A DNA stretch of 64,000 nucleotides from CBDFLD01 sp965249005 (GTDB taxonomy: Bacteria; Acidobacteriota; UBA6911). The position numbers and the translations under genes are program-made. The notes under the pieces are model-generated. The model did not search any database and was not told the origin of the DNA. It was given only the letters and a program-made list of their open reading frames with translations. The stretch lies in contig CBDFLD010000016.1 of the NCBI GenBank assembly GCA_965249005.1, forward strand, positions 1 through 64,000, read 5' to 3'. Numbering within the stretch: position 1 is the first letter of the stretch; each line of letters opens with the position of its first letter. Positions 8,812 through 16,369 of the stretch are shown in pieces.

Positions 8812-10368
8812 GTGCTACTGGATTCTCTTATTATTTTAGGTTACTTCGCGGTCGTGTTTTTCTTAGGCGTCACATCACGCTCCAAAAAGACTGAGACGGC
8901 CGATGAGTACTTTCTAAAATCCAAGTCGCTCAACTGGTGGTCCGTAGCCGCTTCCACCATAGCAACAAACATCCACTCAGGCCACTTTCTAGGTATGACC
9001 GGAGCCGCCTATGCTATTGGCTTGGCCCAAGCCAATTTAGAAATCAATGCCATTGAGGGCATTTTGATATCCACTTTCTTTTTTGTACCACTCTATTTGC
9101 GCCTCAAGGTCACTACGATCACTCAGTTTTTTGAAGGCAAATTTGGCCCCCAAGTCGCCCTTGTTTTTTCGATATTCACTATGATCCTGTATGCCTTTCT
9201 CTACCTCGGTACGACCTTGTTTTGGGGGGCCTATGCCGTCAACGCCATTTTTGGCGAGGCGTTGGGATTCATCAGTTCGGATCCCATGACGCGCATTTTT
9301 GTCATTAGCTGTTCACTGGGCGTATTTTCAGCAATCTACACCTATCTGGGTGGAATGGCTGCTGTCGTGAGAACAGACATCATTCAATTTGTCCTCCTCG
9401 TCGTTGGTGGTGTGATCCTCACGGTGCTCGCCTTGGATCGGCTTGGAGGCATTGGTATGCTGTTTGAAAAAACAGGCCATATGATGCATCTCCACCTGCC
9501 TGCGGACCACAACATCATGCCTTGGCCAGCCCTCCTGGGAATGCTGATGCTCAACCTCAACTACTGGGGTGTTAATCAAGTGATTTTACAGCGAGCTCTG
9601 GCCGCTAAAGACCTCCGTCAAGCTCAAATTGGCCTGCTGGTCGGTGGATTCTTTAAATATGTCATGGCGATTATCATAATCATCCCTGGTGTCGCCTTGA
9701 TTGGGATACTGTCTGAACAACCCCTCACCGATCCCGACATGGCCTACCCCACGCTTATACAAATGTTGCTCCCCGCCGGCCTGAGAGGCCTTATCCTCTG
9801 CGGGCTTTTTGCGTCCCTCATGAGCAGCGTCGATTCGATGTTTCATTCCGTTTCGACGCTTTGGACAATTGATATTTACAAAAGGCATTTGCGACCCAAA
9901 GCCACGGATGCGGAGATGGTGGGCATGGCCCGTTGGGTGATCGTGCTGACCTTGGCCGCCGGAATAATCTTCACATGGGTGAATTCTTATGTGAAATTTG
10001 ACAATCCTGAATTCCCGTTGACCCACTGGTTTAATTCAATGTCCTATTACGTCAAGAATGGTTTTGTCTTTCTCATATTGGCCGCTGTTCTCCTTGTGGG
10101 GACGTCAAAAAGACTGGTTTTAGGGACTCTAGTATTCAGCATCCCACTCACTTATTTTTTCGCCATCCAGTTCCCCAAATTCAACTACTTCAATCGGTCC
10201 AGCGTCGTGATCGCGCTGACATTCCTCATTGTAGCCGTTCCCACCATCTTGAGAAATGGCTGGCCGCTTTCTTTCAACGACCTAGCCACCTCAGCCCATC
10301 CTCGAATTACCCGGTTGGGATGGCTTTTGCTCCTCTCCCTGATAGGCTGCCACATTGCTTTCCACTGA
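8812..10368 (+). CDS. Sodium:solute symporter (SSS/SGLT family)
   Basis: Polytopic membrane protein of 518 aa with 13-14 hydrophobic helices. It matches the SSS family: the N-terminal 'DEYFLKSKSLNWWSVAAS' and 'ATNIHSGHFLGMTGAAY' segments form part of the Na+/substrate path, 'GGMAAVVRTDIIQFVLLVVG' is the family's TM5 signature region, and 'GLFASLMSSVDSMFHSVSTL' is the conserved TM8 region. The start is GTG at 8812, preceded by AAGGAG at about 8 bases. The substrate (sugar, amino acid or carboxylate) cannot be inferred. The gene is visibly AT-richer than its neighbours, which suggests horizontal acquisition. Confidence 0.92.
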   Translation: MLLDSLIILGYFAVVFFLGVTSRSKKTETADEYFLKSKSLNWWSVAASTIATNIHSGHFLGMTGAAYAIGLAQANLEINAIEGILISTFFFVPLYLRLKVTTITQFFEGKFGPQVALVFSIFTMILYAFLYLGTTLFWGAYAVNAIFGEALGFISSDPMTRIFVISCSLGVFSAIYTYLGGMAAVVRTDIIQFVLLVVGGVILTVLALDRLGGIGMLFEKTGHMMHLHLPADHNIMPWPALLGMLMLNLNYWGVNQVILQRALAAKDLRQAQIGLLVGGFFKYVMAIIIIIPGVALIGILSEQPLTDPDMAYPTLIQMLLPAGLRGLILCGLFASLMSSVDSMFHSVSTLWTIDIYKRHLRPKATDAEMVGMARWVIVLTLAAGIIFTWVNSYVKFDNPEFPLTHWFNSMSYYVKNGFVFLILAAVLLVGTSKRLVLGTLVFSIPLTYFFAIQFPKFNYFNRSSVVIALTFLIVAVPTILRNGWPLSFNDLATSAHPRITRLGWLLLLSLIGCHIAFH

Positions 10369-10423
10369 CCGGAAATAAGAGCTATCGGTCGTCGATTTTA
10401 GACAGCAACGTCCCATCCTAAGA

Positions 10424-10510
10424 CGGTGATTAGGAGGCACCAGCGTTGAATTGCTCGATGGCTCTCTCGAGCAAGGACGAAAGTTCGTCCCGGATCGCGA
10501 CGGCCTCGAC
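10424..10510 (-). pseudogene. Fragment of an unknown gene family (copy A; copy B at 15409-15995)
   Basis: The minus strand encodes 'VEAVAIRDELSSLLERAIEQFNA', matching 'FEAVANQARDGLSSLLTKAIEGFNA' of the longer broken gene at 15409-15995. The nucleotide sequences also align over about 90 bases (10424-10510 with about 15686-15775). A one-base deletion just after the 'FNA' codons shifts the frame; the lost frame continues as 'LVPPNHRL', equal to 'RVPPNHQIL' in copy B. The remainder has decayed. I do not know the family. Confidence 0.55.
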
Positions 10511-10556
10511 ACCAGGCCGTCGCAATCCAATATTCTGCGAATCACTCCAAGAGGAT

Positions 10557-10581
10557 GAATTGCGGACAGGATCCGCAATTC
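10557..10581. repeat. Perfect 10-bp inverted repeat with 5-nt loop
   Basis: GAATTGCGGA and TCCGCAATTC form a perfect stem around CAGGA. There is no adjacent T-tract, so it is not an obvious Rho-independent terminator. It lies between the symporter and the desaturase, near the copy A fragment. Confidence 0.5.
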
Positions 10582-10734
10582 GGCCGGAACAACGGGAACA
10601 TTCCAGCACAAACTCGATCCGGACTAGTGGGACCCCACCGGCTTCGGCTGGCGGGCCCGTGTTCGTCTGTCCGTTTCGGGGCATCGTTGCTTCTCGCGAG
10701 GTCGCCCCTTCCGCCGTGCCCTACGTGGGGTGTG

Positions 10735-11760
10735 CTAGGTCTCCAAACCGTATGCCAGGTCTCCGAACCCGATGAGCTGTCGGCGGTCCTCGTCCCACAG
10801 GCGATATCTCAGGGAACGGAAGCTCGAGAGCAGGGTGATCTCCTTTGTTCTGCGAAACAGGGGTTGCTCGTGGTGGCACCTCTCCAAGAAGTAGTTGGGA
10901 ATACGGGGACTCAGGTGGTGAACGTGATGGAAGCCAATGTTGCCTGAGAACCACTGCAGGATCCTCGGCAGTTTGTAGAACGAGCTGCCCTCGAGTGCCT
11001 GGGTGGCGTAGTTCCATCGTGGCGTACACTCCCAGTAGACACCTTCGAACTGATGCTGCACGTAGAATAGCCAGGCTCCGGCGGTACCGGCGAACATGAC
11101 GATCGGCAGTTGGATCATCAGATACGCCTTGAGGCCAATGGTCATGGATGCCAGGAAAATGATGGCCGCGAGGGCGAGGTTCGTGTGAAGAACGCTTCGA
11201 CGGGCCAGGTTCGTGGTGTTTCGCCGAGGAAAGCGACTTGATATGAGGAAATAGAAGAGAGGTCCGATCACGAACAAGACCAGTGGGTTCCGGTAGAACC
11301 GGTAGGACAAGCGTCTCCAGAACGGGGCCCTCAGATACTCTTTGGCGGTGAGGGTCCAGACATCCCCCATGCCCCGCTTGTCGAGGTCGCCGGCGGTGGC
11401 ATGGTGCACCGCATGCCGGTAGCGCCAGTCGTTGTAGGCGGAGAACGTAATCGTAGCCGCAATCGGTCCGACGACGCTGTTGCCTCTTTGTGAACGGAAA
11501 AAGGAGCCGTGGCCGCAGTCATGGGAGATGATGAAGATGCGCACCAGAAAGGCTGCAGCCAATGGCGCCATCGCAAGGGTGAGCCAGTAGGAAACCGACA
11601 AGCTGAAGTACATGATGCAGCATAACGCCAGGTAGGGGACGAAGGAATTGGCGAGCTGCCAGAGACTACGTCGGAGATCCGGGCGCTCGTATCCCACCAC
11701 AGCGGTCCGCCAACTCTCATCAACTGTTGGATAGTATTTCGAATCCGGCCTCTGATTCAT
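10735..11760 (-). CDS. Membrane fatty acid desaturase
   Basis: Integral-membrane di-iron desaturase of 341 aa that introduces a double bond into an acyl chain. All three histidine boxes are present: 'HDCGHGSFF', 'RHAVHHATAGD', and 'GFHHVHHLSPRIPNY' near the C-terminus. Hydrophobic helices flank them (about residues 35-80, 140-165 and 185-225). The layout is like bacterial omega-6/delta-12-type FADS enzymes. An electron donor gene is not adjacent. Regiospecificity cannot be judged. The gene appears intact and monocistronic. Confidence 0.92.
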   Translation of the reverse strand: MNQRPDSKYYPTVDESWRTAVVGYERPDLRRSLWQLANSFVPYLALCCIMYFSLSVSYWLTLAMAPLAAAFLVRIFIISHDCGHGSFFRSQRGNSVVGPIAATITFSAYNDWRYRHAVHHATAGDLDKRGMGDVWTLTAKEYLRAPFWRRLSYRFYRNPLVLFVIGPLFYFLISSRFPRRNTTNLARRSVLHTNLALAAIIFLASMTIGLKAYLMIQLPIVMFAGTAGAWLFYVQHQFEGVYWECTPRWNYATQALEGSSFYKLPRILQWFSGNIGFHHVHHLSPRIPNYFLERCHHEQPLFRRTKEITLLSSFRSLRYRLWDEDRRQLIGFGDLAYGLET

Positions 11761-12109
11761 CGTGGATCTCCAGATTGATCGGTCTCCCTACTGGTTTTCA
11801 GGCTCTTCGGAGAGGACGGGAGAAACTCATTACTCACCGAGCTCGGGTGCATTTGCCCTTGCCTATGCCAATCCGCGACACACGTTCTCTCAGGAGGTAG
11901 AGAGCATGCAGCTCGCGAAACCCGTCAGCCCATGAACTGCGCTTGCCAGACCTGCCGTAGCGTGTGTCAAATCTTGCTCGTGTCAGCAACCCCCGACCTT
12001 CCCGACAAAGTTGAAGGTGCGGGGCAATATAAAGTTGGGAGGGATGCGGGGTTTCGTCCGCCTGCCGCAACCTCATGCTGATCACTCTGGTTGAATCATA
12101 GAGCAAGAG
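11761..12109. other. Intergenic, no supported gene
   Basis: About 350 bases between the desaturase start and the methyltransferase stop. A 90-codon minus-strand frame exists but has an Arg/His-rich composition with no recognisable features. The desaturase promoter must lie here; I could not single out a convincing one. Confidence 0.4.
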
Positions 12110-12892
12110 CTAGGATTCGTACCGCCGGATGATCAGTAGAATGTTTCCGTCCTCCCACGTAACGTTGACGTGGTCCGAGTATACTCTACAAATGTTGGCC
12201 TGGAACAGCTCCATGGCTGCCTCGAATTCTTGGGGTTCATACAATGCAAATGTGGAATAGTGGTAATTCCTTGCCTGCTCGCAAAGCCAGTCAAGTGAGG
12301 CCAAACGATCGTATCTGAATGACTTAATTTCCTCGAGCTCCAACCCGGGGGTTTTTTCGATGAATGATTTCAATTGATCTAGCTCGAGTATGCGGTTCTC
12401 CTTCTCGGTAAAATAGGGAAAGTGCTGTCCCCAAACACTCCTTTCATTCTGGGCGCGAGTTCGCGTGTAAATAAACAATTTTCCAAAAGGCTGTATCGTG
12501 CGAGCACTCTCGCTTAAGAAGCCGCCGGTTTCAAAGTGGTGTATTGCATTGCATGTAATAATGCAATCGAGCGAGTTATCTGCAAAAGGTAAGTTGTCCG
12601 CCATTGCTTGAAACACATGGTATCGACTAAATTCGCGCATCCTCAACTCGTTATTCAACTGGCGAAGCATCGCCAAATTGTTATCGACACAGAACAGATG
12701 GATGGAGTCTCCGAGTTCGTGAAGGAGTTCGATGTCGTACCTGCCACTGCCGCATCCGACATCGGCAACGCGTTGCAGTTGATGGATCTGCAATTGCGCA
12801 CTGAGCGACGCGACCAGTTCGGGGTCAGTTGTGCGCAAATCGTTGTATCGAGGTGCGATATCAGAGAAGTGTTCGTAAATGCTACTCGACAT
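12110..12892 (-). CDS. Class I SAM-dependent methyltransferase
   Basis: A 260-aa protein with the Rossmann-type methyltransferase motifs: motif I 'VADVGCGSGRYDIELL' (about residues 40-55), an acidic residue after strand 2 in 'IHLFCVDNNLAML', and motif IV 'LDCIITCNAIHHF'. This arrangement is typical of UbiE/Methyltransf_11-type enzymes acting on small molecules or lipids. The substrate is unknown. The gene is AT-richer than surrounding core genes and stands alone between decayed sequences, so it may be acquired. Confidence 0.85.
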   Translation of the reverse strand: MSSSIYEHFSDIAPRYNDLRTTDPELVASLSAQLQIHQLQRVADVGCGSGRYDIELLHELGDSIHLFCVDNNLAMLRQLNNELRMREFSRYHVFQAMADNLPFADNSLDCIITCNAIHHFETGGFLSESARTIQPFGKLFIYTRTRAQNERSVWGQHFPYFTEKENRILELDQLKSFIEKTPGLELEEIKSFRYDRLASLDWLCEQARNYHYSTFALYEPQEFEAAMELFQANICRVYSDHVNVTWEDGNILLIIRRYES

Positions 12893-13064
12893 GGCGAGCC
12901 TGTCCTCATCCTATCAATGATTAAGCGGTTAGGGAGCGCCCTGGCCACAACCGATGGGCTAAACCGACATTCCTCATATCAACTTCGGATATCGGTTCCC
13001 CTAGCTTTCTCGTGAAGAATGATCGAAGTCTATCACTATCCCAATTTTGGAGCAATGTTTACTG

Positions 13065-13106
13065 AGGCCAGGGGCGGACTCGAACCGCCGACCTACTATT
13101 TACGAA
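13065..13106 (-). other. 3' half of tRNA-Thr(CGT): probable attachment-site scar
   Basis: The minus strand contains a normal T arm (GGCGG-TTCGAGT-CCGCC), variable loop AGGTC, the acceptor 3' strand CCTGGCC and the anticodon-loop end around CGT, followed by what would be the 3' anticodon stem ATAGT. The 5' half is absent: upstream bases cannot pair with ATAGT, and there is no D arm. Integrative elements that use tRNA genes leave exactly such 3' halves as attL/attR. The neighbouring stretch to about 13260 is probably former element-end sequence. Confidence 0.6.
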
Positions 13107-13336
13107 TTGCCTCTGAGGCAAATCAGGGGATATCAGCAGACACCAAGACCGCATAAACAGCGGGAATCTGCAGACTCAACCTTCTTGTGGTACTGGTATC
13201 GGATGGTTTGGTAGCAAAGTGGTAGCAATCGTCAGGGTCAAGGAATCCTGTTCCTCGTCGGAATGTGATCATTGTAGCTTCACAAGGACGCAAACGGGTC
13301 CCATCTGGAAAAGATTTTGAAATCTTTCGGGGAAGT

Positions 13337-13483
13337 TCAGGCTTTACGTGGCTCGGCTTCCCAGATCGGAGTGAACTCGACTGTGGGCCGGTAGTAGAGT
13401 ATGGCCGCAATCGTGATCACAAGTGCCAAGACGAGCACCACGACGAGAATGATTAAGACGACGTTGGATCTTTGCACAGTCAT
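13337..13483 (-). CDS. 48-aa single-pass membrane protein
   Basis: A short minus-strand gene from ATG at 13483 to TGA at 13337. The product has a short N-terminus (MTVQRSN), an unbroken hydrophobic helix (residues 8-29, Val/Ile/Leu/Ala-rich) and a soluble tail 'RPTVEFTPIWEAEPRKA'. The clean membrane-anchor organisation is more than expected by chance. It lies between the tRNA-Thr scar and an IS5-type element. No family is recognised; whether it is expressed is unknown. Confidence 0.45.
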   Translation of the reverse strand: MTVQRSNVVLIILVVVLVLALVITIAAILYYRPTVEFTPIWEAEPRKA

Positions 13484-13553
13484 GGCGAGGATCGATCCAC
13501 TTCTCTTGAGCCCAGGATATCACGTTTTGCCGTACTCAGAACACAGCTCTAGC

Positions 13554-14885
13554 AGGCTGATGAAAAATCCGGTTTTGTGCCGAGATTGTTTCCAAACATA
13601 AACTTCGGGATCGATTGACTCTATTTTGGCAGGGGATATGAGGGTCTGGATTGGCACGGCGCATGCGTTAGGCCGCTCATCAAATGCTCGGACGAAGTCC
13701 ACCCTGCTCCAATCACGGCTTTGCCTCCATCAGGTTTCTCATCCGGACAAGGTTGTAGGCAGCCACTCCGAAAGTGAACATCCAGCCGACACGGTCCACA
13801 CCACGATGTCTTGTCTTACGCAACATACCCACAGTTTTCAGCCAACCAAAGATCTCCTCAACCCGCTTGCGTTTTCTCTGACTAACGGCATATCCGGGAT
13901 GGCGGGTCGTTCTCTGGTCAATGGCACTGCGGCGGTTTTGGTCATTCTGCGTAACGTGTGGCGTCACGTTGCGCTGTCGAACCTCCCTGACAAATGCTTT
14001 CGTGTCGTAGGCCTTGTCCGCACCTACGGTAATTTGATCTCTGCTAGGCAGCTCTTCAAGCATATCCAGCGCAGCGTCCCGTTCTGCTGTTCCCGTTGCC
14101 CGCGTGACCCGCACATTCACCGCAAGACCGTTCCGGTTTTCCATCGTGACGTGACCCAGATAGCACAACTTCGACTGCTGGCCTTTGGCCTTCTTGTAGA
14201 GACGTGCATCCGGATCCGTCGTCGACTGATGCGTATCATTCGATCTCTTCTCACCCTTGAAATCCACCGTTGGATTTCCAGAACCATCCGTCGGCTTGCT
14301 GGGGCGGCTACCTTTCTTCTTGAAGCTCTTCTGTCCTGCCCATGCCTCTACCAGGGTCCCATCCACTGTAAAATGCTCGTCCGACAGGATGCTCTGAGCA
14401 CGGGCGTGGCAAAGGACGCGTTCAAAGAAGGCCCTGGCGATGTCTCCCTCCAGAAGTCGGTCCCGATTCTTGCTGAAGACGGTCGCGTCCCAGATCGGAT
14501 CATCCATGCTCAAACCAACGAACCAACGGTACAGAAGATTGTAGTCCAACTGCTCCATGAGCATCCGTTCGCTCCGGACCGAGTACAAGACCTGAAGCAA
14601 CAAGGCTCGGAGCAACTTCTCCGGAGCCACCGAAGGACGGCCGACTTTTGCGTAAAGAACCTCGAATCGAGGCGACAGTTCTTGCAGAATGACATCGACC
14701 ATGGTTCGAATGGATCTCAGCGGGTGTTCGTTCGGCACTCGTTTCTCGGCCGAGATGTAGCTGAACATCCCGTCTTGCTTTTCGTCCGGTCCGCGCATCG
14801 GTTTCTCCTCGAAGGAATCATCAATAAGAGGGTTCATATTGAAGATGCACGAAAACCGATTTAGTTGGAGTTTTTCAGCATCCTG
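13554..14885 (-). mobile_element. Complete IS5-type insertion sequence with CTAG target duplication
   Basis: The element begins CAGGCTGATGAAAAA and ends TTTTTCAGCATCCTG, imperfect inverted repeats, and is flanked on both sides by CTAG (13550-13553 and 14886-14889). CTAG fits the YTAR target known for IS5-group elements. It is 1332 bp long with one transposase gene. A second copy has left only its right end at 18575-18712. Confidence 0.85.
13713..14837 (-). CDS. IS5-family transposase
   Basis: A 374-aa transposase that appears intact. An N-terminal DUF772-type region contains 'GRPSVAPEKLLRALLLQVLY' and the Y-region 'RWFVGLSMDDPIWDATVFSKNR'. The DDE residues are seen in 'FTVDGTLVEAWAG' (first Asp), 'VGADKAYDTK' (second Asp) and 'RVEEIFGWLKT' (Glu). 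The N-terminus 'MNPLIDDSFEEKPMRG' is echoed in the remnant copy at 18.6 kb. The element's target duplication and inverted repeats support a recent, possibly still active insertion. Confidence 0.92.
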   Translation of the reverse strand: MNPLIDDSFEEKPMRGPDEKQDGMFSYISAEKRVPNEHPLRSIRTMVDVILQELSPRFEVLYAKVGRPSVAPEKLLRALLLQVLYSVRSERMLMEQLDYNLLYRWFVGLSMDDPIWDATVFSKNRDRLLEGDIARAFFERVLCHARAQSILSDEHFTVDGTLVEAWAGQKSFKKKGSRPSKPTDGSGNPTVDFKGEKRSNDTHQSTTDPDARLYKKAKGQQSKLCYLGHVTMENRNGLAVNVRVTRATGTAERDAALDMLEELPSRDQITVGADKAYDTKAFVREVRQRNVTPHVTQNDQNRRSAIDQRTTRHPGYAVSQRKRKRVEEIFGWLKTVGMLRKTRHRGVDRVGWMFTFGVAAYNLVRMRNLMEAKP

Positions 14886-14889
14886 CTAG

Positions 14890-15408
14890 GTCCTTCGTGT
14901 TGATGATCATCAGAAAACGTAGTTTTTTGATTTCAGGCGAGAAAACTGCAGACAAGACCGGACGCCCCACGGTCGCAACATTGGACGTCCGGCCCAGAGC
15001 GAGGAGCAGTTGACATGAGGTATCCCCTCCCTAAATGGCTCTCAGAACCCACCTTTTTACTTTACAGCCCCCTGCTGCGGCGATTCCGGGATCCAAACTG
15101 AATATCAATGGTAAAGAGCTATGGGTATTGGGGCGACGACTTTCTTTTGTACTTGTGCGGTGTCGGACGAGCACTCGACCTTGAGGCGCACGTGAACAGT
15201 TCCGTTGCTCACATTCTGCTCCCGGTATGATGAACGAGTCAATGGGAATGTTGGCATCCCAAAAACGCTGGTTTCTGCCATTCGGAGCGTCGCTCATAAT
15301 GCCCGTTTTTGCTCTCCAGCCCGGGACTATATGGGGTTTCTAAAGTCAAAATGGAAAACGAATGGTAGGAGTAGGGGGGTGAGTAAAACTCACGCGATGG
15401 AAGATGGC
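14890..15408. other. Decayed or non-coding stretch
   Basis: About 500 bases without a convincing gene. A minus-strand frame of about 50 codons (containing 'NVSNGTVHVRLKVECSSD') near 15090-15240 has protein-like composition and may be a fragment, but I cannot assign it. Confidence 0.3.
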
Positions 15409-15995
15409 TCAAATAACTTGCTCAAAAAACGGACCAAGGATCTCCTTGGCAATCTCATTCTTTGGAATGGATCGCTTTTCGTCAAGCAGTTCGATGCCCT
15501 TTTCTCCGACGTGCATGTAGGTCCGGTTGTGCGACTGCGGCATGTCGTCCGGACTCCTCGAATACGAATAGGAACAGATGAGCATCCGTTTCCTCTTGCT
15601 TCATCCGGATGGTCAGCAGGCCAGCCGGGAAGGAGTTCTTTTTCTGCAATCAAAACTACGTGGGGAGGGGTATGAGCCAGGATTTGGTGATTCGGAGGCA
15701 CCCGAGCGTTGAATCCCTCTATGGCTTTCGTAAGCAGAGACGAAAGTCCATCCCGGGCCTGATTGGCTACGGCCTCGAATCTCTGTCGCTGTTCAAATTC
15801 GCTCTGATACAGATGATCCCATGATTTCTTCTGTTGTTTCTTGAGATCGACAGCGTCTACGACCCGGTCGTCTTCCAAAACGAGAACCCTCCTAATGTTC
15901 TTAAAAGGAAATGTTGGAATTGTTCCGTCATCGGTGTTAATTTCGCCATTGGGTGTAAGCTCCTTTCTGGGAGGTGGGTTTTGCCTACGCAGCAA
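15409..15995 (-). pseudogene. Unknown gene with two frameshifts (copy B of the 10.4 kb family)
   Basis: A minus-strand gene of roughly 200 codons. The first frame runs through 'RQRFEAVANQARDGLSSLL' and 'HTPPHVVLIAEKELLPGW'. It then continues in a second frame as 'IRMKQEETDAHLFLFVFEES' and in a third as 'MHVGEKGIELLDEKRSIPK', ending 'EILGPFFEQVI' and a stop at 15409. The protein-like character of each segment shows two frameshifts in a once intact gene. No family is recognised. A shorter relative lies at 10424-10510, so this gene existed in at least two copies. Confidence 0.6.
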
Positions 15996-16369
15996 AAAAC
16001 CAAACTTTTACACCCTCTTTCTTTTTACACAAGCAAACTTACATCACCAGGAAATTTATCTAAGACCGTCCTTATGGAATAGGCCAGCCAGCCACACCTC
16101 TACCTACAGATGATCGCGCCCAGCCGCGTGCGCCCATGTCGTTTCACTGATCTATCTTGTTCCCCGCCAAGGCCACTGGTACCATTCGGCCGGCATGTCC
16201 GCGCCGCGACTGCGGACCGTGTTCGGGACCGGACGCCCAGTCCTTCGGCACAGTTAATTCTACGGGTTGTCGACTTCCAGGATGAGCTCAAGGGTGGGTC
16301 GTGGTGTTGGCCCGCTACCTGTGCCGCACGGCCCACCCGCAGAATCGGTTTCGACGATGGATCAGCCCA
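15996..16369. other. Upstream region of tex, no supported gene
   Basis: No convincing coding frame. The frame of tex is open upstream to 16301 with an alternative ATG there, but the extra residues do not resemble Tex proteins. The sequence becomes GC-richer from about 16100 on. Confidence 0.4.

Noticed and set aside
13065..13150. A complete tRNA gene at the T-arm sequence near 13080
   Set aside because: Only the 3' half pairs; the 5' bases cannot form an anticodon stem, D arm or acceptor stem, so I call it an attachment-site scar instead.
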